Positions 1 to 10,050 of a DNA stretch of 34,610 nt are shown here, in pieces (position 1 is the first letter of the stretch; the number at the start of each line of letters is the position of its first letter). The position numbers and the translations under genes are program-made. This DNA is from Acidobacteriota bacterium (GTDB taxonomy: Bacteria; Acidobacteriota; Terriglobia; Terriglobales; Acidobacteriaceae). Below the pieces are notes generated by a model that saw only the letters and a program-made list of their open reading frames with translations, made no database searches and had not been told where the DNA came from. The DNA lies in contig JAGWRX010000198.1 in assembly GCA_028876395.1 (NCBI GenBank), forward strand, positions 1 through 34,610, in the 5' to 3' direction.

Positions 1-411
1 AAATAGCCGTGTACTCAATACGTACTCCAAAACCGCGTATTGCCCGTTTCCTGCGTTTGTTGCGCCCCTAATTTATAAATAACTTGTTTAGAATCAGCGT
101 TTTGATAAAGAGCAATCCCGTCCCTGGCCACCATCTTTTCAACAAGTTACAGCCCCCCCAGCCAGCGATTCGTTCCGGAGCGTTCCAAACGCGCGGCGGA
201 GTCGGTCAACTCTCACCGCAAAGAGTGGGCCGAGAAACATGGCTTCGGTTCCAATTTTCCCCAGCTGCACCTCAAGTAAATTGAGGACGGGGCCCTCAAG
301 ATCGCTGGATCAATTGGGCAGTTGATGTGAAGCGGATTCAGGCCAACCGGCCGCGAGCCACCTGTATCAACGTCAATTCACGAAGACCACGGCAGGTTGT
401 CGCTGCCGAGA

Positions 412-1434
412 TCACGCGACATCGAACCTTACGACTTTGCTATCTCGCAGGGCCCTGATATCACGCATTGGAGGCTGGCCAAAGAATCGGCTGTACTCCC
501 GGTTGAACTGGCTCACGCTTTCGTATCCGACCTCGTATGCCGCGCTGGTCGCATCAAGGCCGTCCCCCAGCATTCGCTCGCGCGCCACACGCAGCCGGAG
601 CTGCTTCTGGAATTGCAATGGGCTCATCCCCGTCAGCGCCCTGAACTGATGATGCAACGTCGACACGCCCATCCGCGCGAGTTCGGCGAGTTCCTCCATG
701 CGCAGCGGCCTGGCATAGTTTGCACTCAGCCAGGCGATGGCTTTTGCCGCTCTCTGGCTTAGGTTTCCAGCGGTCGCGATGGCGCGAAGCCGCTCGCCCT
801 GGGGCGTTTGGAGAATCCGGTAGATGATCTCGCACTCGATCAGGTGCTTGAGGAATGGGATGTCCTCCGGAGCGTCGAGCATCTCGATCAGGCGCAGGCC
901 AGCGCTGAGCAGTCCCGCAGTTGCGCGTCCCACGGCAAGCCCGCGCCGCTCAGTGGGCCGCTTCACCTCGGGCAAATCCTCACGGCTGACCACCTCGCGC
1001 ACCGTCTGCATATCGAGCTTTAGACGCATGGCGAGCTGGGGCACGGCTTCTGACGCTTCGACGATCTGGCTCTGCACCGGAACATCAATCGACGCTACAA
1101 GGAAAGATGTCTCGTCACAGAGATACTCAACCCTTCCGATGTTTATTCGTTTCTTCCCCTGAACAAAAAGCGAGATGCTGGGTTCGACGGAGGCTAGATA
1201 GCATGCCGTCGCTGCAGTTTGGCGGAAGAGCGTCAGGTCCGGTACGGCGGTTGCGTTCTCTCCAGGCGACGGCGCGTGCGCAGCGATGATTGCAGCCAGA
1301 TCGACGCGCATCTCTGCGAGTGTGGGTTTCGTTCCTGCGGATTTTGTGAACTGTTTCGGCACTGCTTGGTCCTTATCCTTGCTACAAAGCGTACTACCGA
1401 AACATCCGTGACATTTCCGAAATCGCATTCTCAA
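412..1434 (-). CDS. AraC-family transcriptional regulator with AraC_N-type N-terminal domain (true start may be internal, e.g. near 1362)
   Basis: C-terminal HTH pattern 'ANYARPLRMEELAELARMGVSTLHHQFRALTGMSPLQFQKQLRLRVARERML...AAYEVGYESVSQFNREYSRFFGQPP'; N-terminal 'SLFVQGKKRINIG...YLCDETSFLVASIDVPV' typical of the AraC_N group. Confidence 0.93.
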   Translation of the reverse strand: MRMRFRKCHGCFGSTLCSKDKDQAVPKQFTKSAGTKPTLAEMRVDLAAIIAAHAPSPGENATAVPDLTLFRQTAATACYLASVEPSISLFVQGKKRINIGRVEYLCDETSFLVASIDVPVQSQIVEASEAVPQLAMRLKLDMQTVREVVSREDLPEVKRPTERRGLAVGRATAGLLSAGLRLIEMLDAPEDIPFLKHLIECEIIYRILQTPQGERLRAIATAGNLSQRAAKAIAWLSANYARPLRMEELAELARMGVSTLHHQFRALTGMSPLQFQKQLRLRVARERMLGDGLDATSAAYEVGYESVSQFNREYSRFFGQPPMRDIRALRDSKVVRFDVA

Positions 1435-1599
1435 ACAGGATTAGGCAATAGATCGGCAGGATCGGGAAAGCGCCCGACCGCTCGCCTCCGCTATTTCTGG
1501 AAGAGAGCCAGACCCTGGCGAAGATTTTCATGGCAAATACCACGACACAACCCGCATTGTCCCGAAAGCAGACATGGAGCGCAACCGGCTCCATGGCAC

Positions 1600-1965
1600 T
1601 GCGTGTGCCGCTGCTGATCAAGGAACTGACGAAGGCATTGGCGCGGACGCCGTGCTCGCGTGCGTCGGCACACAGGAATCCATGATGCAGGCAGTCCGGT
1701 CCACGCGGCCGGGTGGGTCGATCGGCTGGGTCGGCATGCCGCACGGAGTCGAACTCGACGCAGGAAATTTGCTCTTCAGGCTGGTGCGTCTTCACGGCGG
1801 TCCCGCGCCGGTGCGCCGGTAACTACCGGAGTGGATCCGGCACGTGTGGGATCGCGAGATCAAGCCCGGCAAGGTCTTCGATCTGGTCCTCCTACTCGAT
1901 CAGGTGGCGGAAGGTATCACGCGATGGACGAGCGCCGCGCCATCAAGGCCCTGCTGCACCGTGAA
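1600..1965 (+). pseudogene. Decayed C-terminal fragment of a zinc-type alcohol dehydrogenase (MDR family)
   Basis: Homologous pieces lie in different frames: 'LIKELTK' then 'GIGADAVLACVGTQESMMQAVRSTRPGGSIGWVGMPHGVELDAGNLLFRLVRLHGGPAPVRR', an in-frame stop (1820-1822), 'LPEWIRHVWDREIKPGKVFDLVLLLDQVAEG', then a frameshift to 'AMDERRAIKALL'. Confidence 0.8.
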
Positions 1966-2018
1966 GGACAACCGGGAACTGCGAGTTGCTCCGCTGCACT
2001 TTGAAAGGAGGTTCCCCC

Positions 2019-2402
2019 ATGGCCGAGTGGCCGAAGGATGAAATCCGTAAGATTGCCGAGACCGATGATCTGCACATTGCGCCCTTTCGCGACGATGGGA
2101 AGACCTGCGGCACGCCGACGTGGATCTGGTCTGTTGTGGTCGATGGTTCTCTTTATGTGCGCGCATATAACGGTCAGAGTTCCCGCTGGTATCAGGCCGC
2201 GCTGCTGCAGAAGGCGGGACGCATCACCGCGGCGGGCATGACAAAGGAGGTCGCCTTCGAGCCTGTGGACGGACCCATCCAGGATCGCATCGACGAGGCC
2301 TATCGAGCGAAATACAAAGGCAGCCCCTATCTCGCCCCGATGATCGGTGCTCGCGCCCGCTCGGCAACAGTCAGGGTGGTCCGGCAGAAGACCAAATCAT
2401 AG
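2019..2402 (+). CDS. DUF2255 family protein
   Basis: 'MAEWPKDEIRKIAETDDLHIAPFRDDGKTCGTPTWIWSVVVDGSLYVRAYNGQSSRWYQAAL' pattern; ATG at 2019 preceded by AAAGGAGG. Confidence 0.8.
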   Translation: MAEWPKDEIRKIAETDDLHIAPFRDDGKTCGTPTWIWSVVVDGSLYVRAYNGQSSRWYQAALLQKAGRITAAGMTKEVAFEPVDGPIQDRIDEAYRAKYKGSPYLAPMIGARARSATVRVVRQKTKS

Positions 2403-2432
2403 AAACAAGGAGACACCGACCCTAACGTAATC

Positions 2433-2654
2433 GTGAAGTTTTGGCCTGGCGAATCAGAGCAGCAGAAAGAGCGGCTCGCCGACGCAATCGCAAATGACAT
2501 CATGAAGATTCTGCATTACGGGGAAGTGTCGGTGCCGGTCGCGTTTGAAGAGATCAGTTCTCAGGAATGGGATGAGAAGGTGTACAAGCCTGATATTCAA
2601 GCCAAGCCTGACCTGCTTTATAAAAGACCCGGATACGACCTTAACGACTTGTGA
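2433..2654 (+). CDS. 4-oxalocrotonate tautomerase-like small protein, possibly start-defective (GTG start at 2433; expected Pro-1 codon at 2421)
   Basis: '[59 protein letters not shown]' matches the tautomerase family; no in-frame ATG upstream before the TAG at 2400. Confidence 0.7.
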   Translation: MKFWPGESEQQKERLADAIANDIMKILHYGEVSVPVAFEEISSQEWDEKVYKPDIQAKPDLLYKRPGYDLNDL

Positions 2655-2719
2655 ATTCATCGTGAGCGAATCTTCTGAACACTGGAACTGTGCAAATACA
2701 GCAAGAACGAAAGACGAGA

Positions 2720-4060
2720 ATGAGCCACAACAACCATCGGACATGCCAAATACTGCTTGCTGCTTCGCTTGTGCTCTTCGCGGGCATAAGCGGTAGTGCA
2801 CAGGCGACCGGAAGCGATCGGACCCTTCCCGAAGCTCCGACGCAAGCAGCATATTCCATCGAGGACCTGAATTACATCGGCGGAGAAGCGACAATGCCGT
2901 CGTTCTCTGACAGCGTTATCGACGTTCATTCGAAGTTCCGGCAGGCTCTTTTCAGGAAGGGGCTGGCACTGCGAGTCATAACCCAGGCTCAATATGCACA
3001 GAACATGCTGGACGCGCCGGTACCAGCAGATGAGCAGGTCTATGTGGGCCAGCGGCCGTTTGAAGGCGCAATGGTTCAACCCATCCTCACGGCAGATCTT
3101 CGTCAACTGCATTTGCAGCACGCGCAACTTTACCTGGGCGGCGTGTGGAACTGGGTGAGTTGGAATCCAGCGGGTCCAAAATCCTTTCAGCTGTGGGACC
3201 TTTATCTTTACAAGGCATTTGGCAGGGGCCGCGTCGAGATGAAGGCGGGATACATATCGATGAATCTCGATTTCATCGGCCTGTTTGTTGGAGGATCAAC
3301 GGCGACCGGAGGCCAGGGCGTGTATGCCGTGTTGCCATACGAGGCGGGCATGTCGTACTTTCCACTGACGACGCCCGCCTTCACCTTGCGGGTCAGAGGT
3401 GCGAAGAATACCTACGTCAAGTCTGCCGCGCAACGGAGCATCGATCCTCAAGGAGGACCAACCGAGGTTGCGCGTAATCACACCGGCTTCCGATTGATTC
3501 CGCACGGCGACAAACTTCTCGTTATCAATGAAGGGGGCTACCTGCGCGATGCGAGCAAAGATGCCCATGAAGCGTGGTTTCGTGCGGGGTACATGTACAA
3601 CACGACGGCGTACAGAAATTTGGCCTCCGGTCGGAGCGAGTCTGGCAACTACTGCGGATACGTTCTGATGGACTATCAGCTGCGACGGTCCAACCAGGAA
3701 CATCCAGGCCGTGGACTGTATGCCGGCGGATCGTTTATGACTGCTCCGGATTCGCTGAATCCGTACGCGAGTTACTACGAAGCAAGGTTTTACAAAGAAG
3801 CACCTCTGCGAAGCCGCCCGGACGATCTCCTCTCCGTAGTTGCGTCGCGTACGAATTACAGCAGCTACTTCACTGACAATCTCGCCGGCGAGGGGAAGAC
3901 CGTATGGCGCGGTGGAACGACGCTCACCGGCAGCTACTCGATGCGTGCCTCACCGGGCAATTACGTGGGCCTCGGGCTGGGCTATATGTATGGGCCCGCG
4001 ATCACTCCGCGAGTTCCCAATGCGTTCAAAATCACAGCGACCTGGACTGCATACTTCTAG
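2720..4060 (+). CDS. Outer-membrane porin, carbohydrate-selective OprB-like
   Basis: Signal peptide 'LLAASLVLFAGISGSAQA', beta-barrel-like alternation, terminal aromatic 'TATWTAYF'; 'NLAGEGKTVWRGGTTLTGSY' style of OprB porins. Confidence 0.6.
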   Translation: MSHNNHRTCQILLAASLVLFAGISGSAQATGSDRTLPEAPTQAAYSIEDLNYIGGEATMPSFSDSVIDVHSKFRQALFRKGLALRVITQAQYAQNMLDAPVPADEQVYVGQRPFEGAMVQPILTADLRQLHLQHAQLYLGGVWNWVSWNPAGPKSFQLWDLYLYKAFGRGRVEMKAGYISMNLDFIGLFVGGSTATGGQGVYAVLPYEAGMSYFPLTTPAFTLRVRGAKNTYVKSAAQRSIDPQGGPTEVARNHTGFRLIPHGDKLLVINEGGYLRDASKDAHEAWFRAGYMYNTTAYRNLASGRSESGNYCGYVLMDYQLRRSNQEHPGRGLYAGGSFMTAPDSLNPYASYYEARFYKEAPLRSRPDDLLSVVASRTNYSSYFTDNLAGEGKTVWRGGTTLTGSYSMRASPGNYVGLGLGYMYGPAITPRVPNAFKITATWTAYF

Positions 4061-4070
4061 TCGGTTATCC

Positions 4071-4103
4071 CCAGGCAGGAGGGTTATGACGTCCCCTCCC
4101 TGG
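4071..4103 (+). terminator. Hairpin just after the porin stop codon (possible terminator, no obvious T-run)
   Basis: CCAGG-CA-GGAGGG / CCCTCC-CTGG inverted repeat 11 nt after the stop at 4060. Confidence 0.3.
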
Positions 4104-4416
4104 AGAAGGTCGGATATCCCGGGTGCCGGAATCGGGACTCGGGGTACCGATCAATTGAGTAAAGAATCACGCGGCCAGATAGCCTGGTCGCCAGGTCTCC
4201 CATGTGCCTGACATAAAAATTAGTTGAATCCGCCCCCGAAATAAATGACACTGGTGCTGCCTGTTTTCCCCGACTTATCCGTACTGTATTTCTTTCCTAA
4301 CTCTTTCCCCTTTTGCTGGACCGGCTCGAAGAGTTTGCGCGATGCGTCCGGACAGCCGTGATCCTCTGCTCGCATGAAGGCTTTGCCGGCAACCTTCCGC
4401 TGGACAGATCCGCACC

Positions 4417-4434
4417 GCTCGTCACCCGCTCCGC
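4417..4434 (+). repeat. 18-bp direct repeat, left copy (GCTCGTCACCCGCTCCGC)
   Basis: Identical to 7288-7305; the two copies flank the kinase gene. Confidence 0.85.
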
Positions 4435-4447
4435 GAGGAGGAGCATC

Positions 4448-7285
4448 ATGTCCGCGAACACGCAACCCGGCGCTGCTTCCGCCTCACCTGCATCGGCGCA
4501 ACAGATCGGCCCGTATCAAGTGATCGCCAGGATCGGCGAGGGCGGGATGGGCGAGGTGTATCGCGCCCGCGACTCGAGGCTCAACCGAGACGTGGCGCTC
4601 AAGATACTGCCGCGGGCTTTCGCCACCGACCCGCAGCGCATGGCGCGGTTCGAGCGCGAAGCGCAACTGCTCGCTTCGCTGAATCATCCGAAAATCGCCG
4701 CGATTTATGGCCTGGAGGAATCCGGTGCGACGCGGGCGCTGGTGATGGAGCTGGTGGAAGGTCCTACGCTTGAGGAACGCATCGGCAGACCGGCGCCGTC
4801 CGCGCCTGTGAAGGCCGCATCGGCCTCGCCTGCGCAATCGCCTGTTGTCAAGAACGGATCGAAGACGGACCAGCGAACTGTCTCCGCGGCCCGCGTTCAC
4901 AAAGCCGCAATTCCGCTCGATGAGGCCCTGCCCATCGCCCAGCAGATCGCAGAAGCACTCGAATACGCGCACGAGCATGGCATTATCCACCGCGACCTCA
5001 AGCCGGCCAACATCAAGATCACACCCGAGGACTGTGTGAAGGTGCTCGACTTTGGTCTTGCCAAGGCGATGGGGCCGGAGGAAGCATCGGCCGACCCCTC
5101 CAATTCGCCTACGCTAAGCGCCGCTATGACCCAGGCCGGATTCATCATCGGCACAGCGGCTTACATGGCGCCGGAGCAGGCCAAGGCAAAACCGGTCGAC
5201 CGGCGGGCCGATATCTGGGCATTCGGCTGCGTGTTATTCGAAATGCTGACTGGGCAAAAGGCCTTTGATGGCGAAACGGTCTCCGATGTGCTCGCCGCAG
5301 TGATCATGAAAGTCCCGGACTGGACGGCGCTGCCGGAGACGACGCCACCTTCCATACAGAAGCTCGTGCGGCGCTGCCTGCAGAAGGACGTGCGGCAACG
5401 TTTGCAGGCGATCGGCGATGCTCGGATTACGATTGAAGAAACCCTCGCGGGTGACACGTCAGCGGCTTTGTCCTGCCAAGTGGCCGCGGGCAAACTGGAG
5501 ACCGACGGCAGGAAGCCCTTCCTGCGTCGAGCCCTTCCGTGGGCGGTGGCCATCACCGCAATCGTCGCCGTCGGGATCGGAGCATTTGCTGCCCATTGGG
5601 TGCTTTGGCCGCAGAACCCGGAACCTGCGATTCGCTTTACGGTCTCGCCGCCCGAAAACGGAGAACTTGATTCCGCCGGGATGAGCATTTCGCCAGACGG
5701 CCGCCAGCTGGCATTTGTAACCAGCGCTGGTCCCGGCAAACCCCAGGTTCTCTGGTTGCGCCGGCTCGACAGCGTCACGGCCGAACCGATTCCTGGTACG
5801 GAAGGAGCCAACCTGCCGTTCTGGTCGCCGGACAGCCGGCAGATCGGTTTTCTCGCAGGCGGCAAACTGGAGGAGGTCGCACTCTCCGGTGGGATGCCGG
5901 AAACCCTTTGCAACGCGCCCCAAGGCGCGGGTGCCGCCTGGAACCAGGATGGTGTCATTCTTTTTTCGAGCCAAGGCAGTCTTTATCGCGTGCCCGACGC
6001 AGGCGGGACGCCGGCACGAGTCGCCACGCCTGACCCGCCTGCGGGCTATCGATTGCCTCAGTTCCTCCCCGATGGCCGCCATTTCCTTTTTGTAGCCGTA
6101 TCAATGGGACAAATTGCCCTCCCGCAGGCAGCCAGAACTACCGTCAAGGTTGGCTCCCTCGATTCCGACAAAACCGCCACCTTGCTCGAGGGGTCCTCAA
6201 ACGCGCTCTTCGCAAAGCCCGGCTATCTGTTCTATGAAGAGGACGGCAATCTGATGGCTCGCGCCTTCGATGCCGGAAGCCTGAAGTTTACGGGCCAGGC
6301 TGCGCGTGTAGCAGAGAACGTCAGTCTTGCTGGATATTCCTGGGCACCTTTTTCAGTCTCTCAGAGCGGCATTCTTGCCTACCGCGTACAGGCGGGCACA
6401 GGGCAGGCTGAGATGGCCTGGTTTGATCGCAAGGGTCAGAAACTTGGCACCGTCGGGCAGCCGGGCTTATATGGCGACCCCGTCATTTCGCCCGACGGGA
6501 CCAAGCTGGTGGTGGTGTCGGCAATTCCCGGCGGCAACACAAGTGACATCTGGGTCTACGATCTGAAGCGCGGCACGGGCTCCCGTCTCACATTTACTGC
6601 GGCAAAGAATGCAAGCCCCGTCTGGTCACTTGATGGAACCCGGATCTTCTACTCCTCAATCCGCAACGGCAAGAATGGCATTTATCAGAAGCCCGCCGAC
6701 GGGCTTGGAGCCGCCCAACCGGTTTTCCAGTCAAGTAAGCAAGACGTTAACCTTGACAGCCTATCGCCTGACGGCCGTTTCGCACTATATATGAGCCACA
6801 CTCCAACGGAGGACGACTGGGTCGTGCCGCTCGCCGGCGACCAGAAGGCCTTCCCCTACCTCGATAGCAGCTTCGCCGAAGGCCAGGCCACGTTCTCGCC
6901 GAATGGGCGATACATTGCCTATTTCTCGACCGAGACGGGTAGACCCGAAATTTACGTCCAAACATTCCCGCAGCATCTCGGTAAGTGGCAAATCTCAACC
7001 GCGGGTGGCGGGGAACCGATGTGGCGAGGCGATGGAAAAGAACTGTTCTACGTGAGCCCGACTGGCGAAATGATGTCGGTCGATGTCGCGACCGGCTCGG
7101 GCGAATTCCATGCGAGTCCGCCGAAGCTGCTCTTCCAGCAGCGACGAGCAAATCCCGGGGTGTGGAGAAATATCGACGCGGTTAGCCCGGACGGCCAGCG
7201 CTTCCTGATGCTCGTGCCCGAAAGCCAGGCCAGCTCCTCACCCATTACGGTGGTCGTCAACTGGCCGGCAGTGTTGAAGAAGTAG
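4448..7285 (+). CDS. Serine/threonine protein kinase (PknB-like) with transmembrane segment and C-terminal TolB/PD40 beta-propeller repeats
   Basis: 'IGEGGMGEVYRARDSRLNRDVALKIL', 'IIHRDLKPANIKI', 'LDFGLAK', 'MAPEQ'; TM 'ALPWAVAITAIVAVGIGAFAAHWVL'; repeated 'SPDGRQLAFVTS', 'SPDGTKLVVVS', 'SPNGRYIAYFS'. ATG 4448 preceded by a purine-rich site. Confidence 0.95.
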   Translation: MSANTQPGAASASPASAQQIGPYQVIARIGEGGMGEVYRARDSRLNRDVALKILPRAFATDPQRMARFEREAQLLASLNHPKIAAIYGLEESGATRALVMELVEGPTLEERIGRPAPSAPVKAASASPAQSPVVKNGSKTDQRTVSAARVHKAAIPLDEALPIAQQIAEALEYAHEHGIIHRDLKPANIKITPEDCVKVLDFGLAKAMGPEEASADPSNSPTLSAAMTQAGFIIGTAAYMAPEQAKAKPVDRRADIWAFGCVLFEMLTGQKAFDGETVSDVLAAVIMKVPDWTALPETTPPSIQKLVRRCLQKDVRQRLQAIGDARITIEETLAGDTSAALSCQVAAGKLETDGRKPFLRRALPWAVAITAIVAVGIGAFAAHWVLWPQNPEPAIRFTVSPPENGELDSAGMSISPDGRQLAFVTSAGPGKPQVLWLRRLDSVTAEPIPGTEGANLPFWSPDSRQIGFLAGGKLEEVALSGGMPETLCNAPQGAGAAWNQDGVILFSSQGSLYRVPDAGGTPARVATPDPPAGYRLPQFLPDGRHFLFVAVSMGQIALPQAARTTVKVGSLDSDKTATLLEGSSNALFAKPGYLFYEEDGNLMARAFDAGSLKFTGQAARVAENVSLAGYSWAPFSVSQSGILAYRVQAGTGQAEMAWFDRKGQKLGTVGQPGLYGDPVISPDGTKLVVVSAIPGGNTSDIWVYDLKRGTGSRLTFTAAKNASPVWSLDGTRIFYSSIRNGKNGIYQKPADGLGAAQPVFQSSKQDVNLDSLSPDGRFALYMSHTPTEDDWVVPLAGDQKAFPYLDSSFAEGQATFSPNGRYIAYFSTETGRPEIYVQTFPQHLGKWQISTAGGGEPMWRGDGKELFYVSPTGEMMSVDVATGSGEFHASPPKLLFQQRRANPGVWRNIDAVSPDGQRFLMLVPESQASSSPITVVVNWPAVLKK

Positions 7286-7287
7286 CG

Positions 7288-7305
7288 GCTCGTCACCCGC
7301 TCCGC
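7288..7305 (+). repeat. 18-bp direct repeat, right copy (GCTCGTCACCCGCTCCGC)
   Basis: Identical to 4417-4434; starts 3 nt after the kinase stop codon. Confidence 0.85.
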
Positions 7306-7630
7306 TCCGCAAGGAGACCAGCCTGGATTCTGACCAGACTGACGCCGCGACGTCGATCGTCCCCCACACGTCACCGTCCGCGCTCCGGCTTTTCATCCAC
7401 TGCCATGATCAGCCGCACTGCCTTCAGCATTGCCGCGAAGTTTCCCGCTGCTGTCGTGGGCGATGAGTGCAGCTGCTAACATTCCTGCTCGTTCAGTTTT
7501 CACAGGACCTTTCACTGAGCTTCTACCAAACCTTGCAGATAACTCATCGACCGGGTTTCCAATCGACGGACTCAGTATCGGATATCGCATCTCCTCCTTC
7601 CTTCTGTCGCAAAAAATAACCCAGGTGAAG

Positions 7631-7682
7631 TTTATATATATAAGTAGTAACTGTTGACATGCAATCGGTAGGATGCTAGCGT
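7631..7682 (+). promoter_or_regulatory. Candidate sigma70-type promoter with AT-rich upstream tract
   Basis: AT tract TTTATATATATAAGTAGTAA (7631-7650), TTGACA at 7654-7659, 17-nt spacer, weak -10 TAGCGT at 7677-7682. Confidence 0.3.
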
Positions 7683-7790
7683 CTTGAATCAGCTTTCATC
7701 TCTTTTGTGTGCCTTAACGTATCGGGCAAGTTCTCAGTCTTCCCCCGAATCCGACTGCTGGTCTCTCGGATAGCTACTAGGAGGTAAAGG

Positions 7791-7859
7791 ATGAGTATCC
7801 GTATCTGTGTCGTCATTAGGCACTATTTCGTAGAATGGCCGGCCGATTGTTGTGCGTAG
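7791..7859 (+). CDS. Candidate 22-aa microprotein/leader ORF (MSIRICVVIRHYFVEWPADCCA)
   Basis: ATG preceded by near-consensus Shine-Dalgarno AGGAGGT with 5-nt spacing; lies in the long leader region before 8131. Confidence 0.25.
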   Translation: MSIRICVVIRHYFVEWPADCCA

Positions 7860-8130
7860 CAGCGAGCCTGTTGTCCGGCAGAAGAAACCGCGAGCGCCGA
7901 CAGGGGGAGAAGAATGTCTGTGTCCGCACAGCACCTCTGCCGGACATGAACCGGCAGATCTTTCTTGGCAGCTTTTGTGAAGAATTGGCGCGCATCGCGC
8001 CGACTGCTTTTTGACTGACGTGAAGTAGAACTCTGCAGTGATTCTGGCAATGGGTTCACCTGTCTTCAGTGCCGAAGCCTGGGTTCACCACGACGCATTG
8101 CGGCCAGACTGATCCCGATGGAGAGGTGCC

Positions 8131-10050
8131 ATGTTCCAACGCCTGTCTCTTAAGACTCTTGTCGTTTCGGTGTCCGAGATTCTGTTCCTTACCGCCGTTG
8201 GTTTGGCCCAGTCAGCGCCGCCCGTTGCAGACACCTATGCCCTCAGTTCGAAACCGGCGATGAACTTCGGCTCTCATACAAATCTGCTCGTAGGGCAGGG
8301 AACCACGAGCTATGTCCAGTTCGATCTCTCGACATTACCAACAGGAACGGCGATAAGCAAAGCCACGCTCCGCCTCTATGTGGACTCAGTTTCGACTGCT
8401 GGCAGCTTTGATGTGGACCAAATCAATAGCAGCTGGACCGAAGAAACCCTGAACTATAACAATCAGCCTTCCTTGGGAGCCTCGGCGACTGACCTTCATC
8501 CCATTTCTGTGAGCGCTTCAAGCCTGAATCAGTTCGTGGTCATCGATATCACGTCGCTGGTCCAGGACTGGGTAAGCGGAGTTGTGCCAAACAACGGCAT
8601 TGGCCTGGTACTCCAGGGCAGCGCAGGCGCCTTCGCATTCGACAGCAAGGAGAGCACTGCAACCAGCCACCAGCCTGAGTTGGAGATTGCGATGACTGGG
8701 CCGGTTGGCCCACAGGGCCCTCAGGGGCCTCAGGGGCCTACCGGATTGACTGGAGCAACTGGCCCGGCTGGCCCCCAGGGTCCGCAGGGACCTATTGGAT
8801 TGACGGGAGCGACTGGGCCGGTTGGCCCACAGGGTCTGCAAGGCCCTCAGGGGCTCCCGGGCGCCTATGGCGCGGGAGTGAATGCGCAGACGGTCAACTA
8901 CACCGCCGCCGCGGGAGACAATGCGAAGCTGATCACCATGAATGGAGCATCACTGACTCTGACCTTGCCTTCGCCGGCATTGAGTTCGCCATGGTATATC
9001 GGTGTTCAGAACCTGAATGCGTCGAATCTGACGATCCTGAGTGGCGCGCCAATCAATGGCGCCACCGGGAGTAGCATTACGCTGGCTCCCTTCCAGTTTG
9101 TACAAGTTTGGACAGATGGGGCGAATTACTTTTCTAGCCCTGCGCTGGTGGCGGGCTCTAACATCACCCTCACCCCGACAAGCAGCGGGCTCACGATTTC
9201 TGCGTCCTCTGGCTCCTCTACCGGCGGTACTGCCGGGGGCGATCTGGCTGGCACATATCCTGATCCGACTCTCGTGTTGGTTGGCACAGCCGGAACGTAC
9301 AGCAAGGTCACGACGGACAGCAAGGGACGCGTCACGGCGGGTACGACCTTGTCGGCCAGCGATATTCCAAGCCTGGCGGCTTCCTACATCCAGAACCAGA
9401 CAAGCGCGCCGCAGGCTGGCGGTTTCAATATAGGCGGCAATGGCGCTTTGGGTGGTTCCTTGAGCGTGGCTGGACCCGTATTTGCGGGCAGCTTCAGCAG
9501 CACGGTAGCAACCGGAACGCCGCCCTTTACCGTTGCAAGCGCCACGCAGGTGCCGAATCTCAACGCCTCCCTGGTCGGCGGAAAAACAATTACTGGCTCA
9601 GGAGCGGCGCTCACAACGGGTCCGATCGCAAGCACAACCAACGATATTGCCGTATTCACGGGAACAGCAGGGCAGGTGGCAGATTCCGGAATCCCCATCA
9701 CCATCGCGACAGGAAGCGCTGCAACCAACGTCATTGTTACCAGCGGGCTGACTGCCGGAAGCATTTACGCTACCGGACCAAGCGGACTGGTTGCGGCAGA
9801 GATGAACTCCACACCGACGAATCCAGCCCTCTGCTACGCCGTCTCGGCCACACAATGCCAACTGAGCGGATATATCACCACGAGCGGCCTGACTGCTGGG
9901 GCAATATACTACGTTTCCACAACCTCAGCAGGCGCTATCACGGCTGCAAAGCCCTCCGCTTCGGGTGTCTGCGTCCAGGTGTTCGGACAAGCACTCAGCA
10001 GCACCGTCCTGATTCTTACGCCCTCACCTGATTACGGGTGCATCCAATGA
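8131..10050 (+). CDS. Secreted DNRLRE-domain protein with collagen-like Gly-X-Y segment and phage tail-fibre-like C-terminal region
   Basis: '[53 protein letters not shown]...[14 protein letters not shown]' (DNRLRE); '[41 protein letters not shown]'; '[47 protein letters not shown]'. Confidence 0.85.
   Translation: MFQRLSLKTLVVSVSEILFLTAVGLAQSAPPVADTYALSSKPAMNFGSHTNLLVGQGTTSYVQFDLSTLPTGTAISKATLRLYVDSVSTAGSFDVDQINSSWTEETLNYNNQPSLGASATDLHPISVSASSLNQFVVIDITSLVQDWVSGVVPNNGIGLVLQGSAGAFAFDSKESTATSHQPELEIAMTGPVGPQGPQGPQGPTGLTGATGPAGPQGPQGPIGLTGATGPVGPQGLQGPQGLPGAYGAGVNAQTVNYTAAAGDNAKLITMNGASLTLTLPSPALSSPWYIGVQNLNASNLTILSGAPINGATGSSITLAPFQFVQVWTDGANYFSSPALVAGSNITLTPTSSGLTISASSGSSTGGTAGGDLAGTYPDPTLVLVGTAGTYSKVTTDSKGRVTAGTTLSASDIPSLAASYIQNQTSAPQAGGFNIGGNGALGGSLSVAGPVFAGSFSSTVATGTPPFTVASATQVPNLNASLVGGKTITGSGAALTTGPIASTTNDIAVFTGTAGQVADSGIPITIATGSAATNVIVTSGLTAGSIYATGPSGLVAAEMNSTPTNPALCYAVSATQCQLSGYITTSGLTAGAIYYVSTTSAGAITAAKPSASGVCVQVFGQALSSTVLILTPSPDYGCIQ
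8734..8841 (+). repeat. Two 54-bp tandem units within the collagen-like region ([18 protein letters not shown] / [18 protein letters not shown])
   Basis: Direct reading of 8734-8787 and 8788-8841. Confidence 0.85.
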
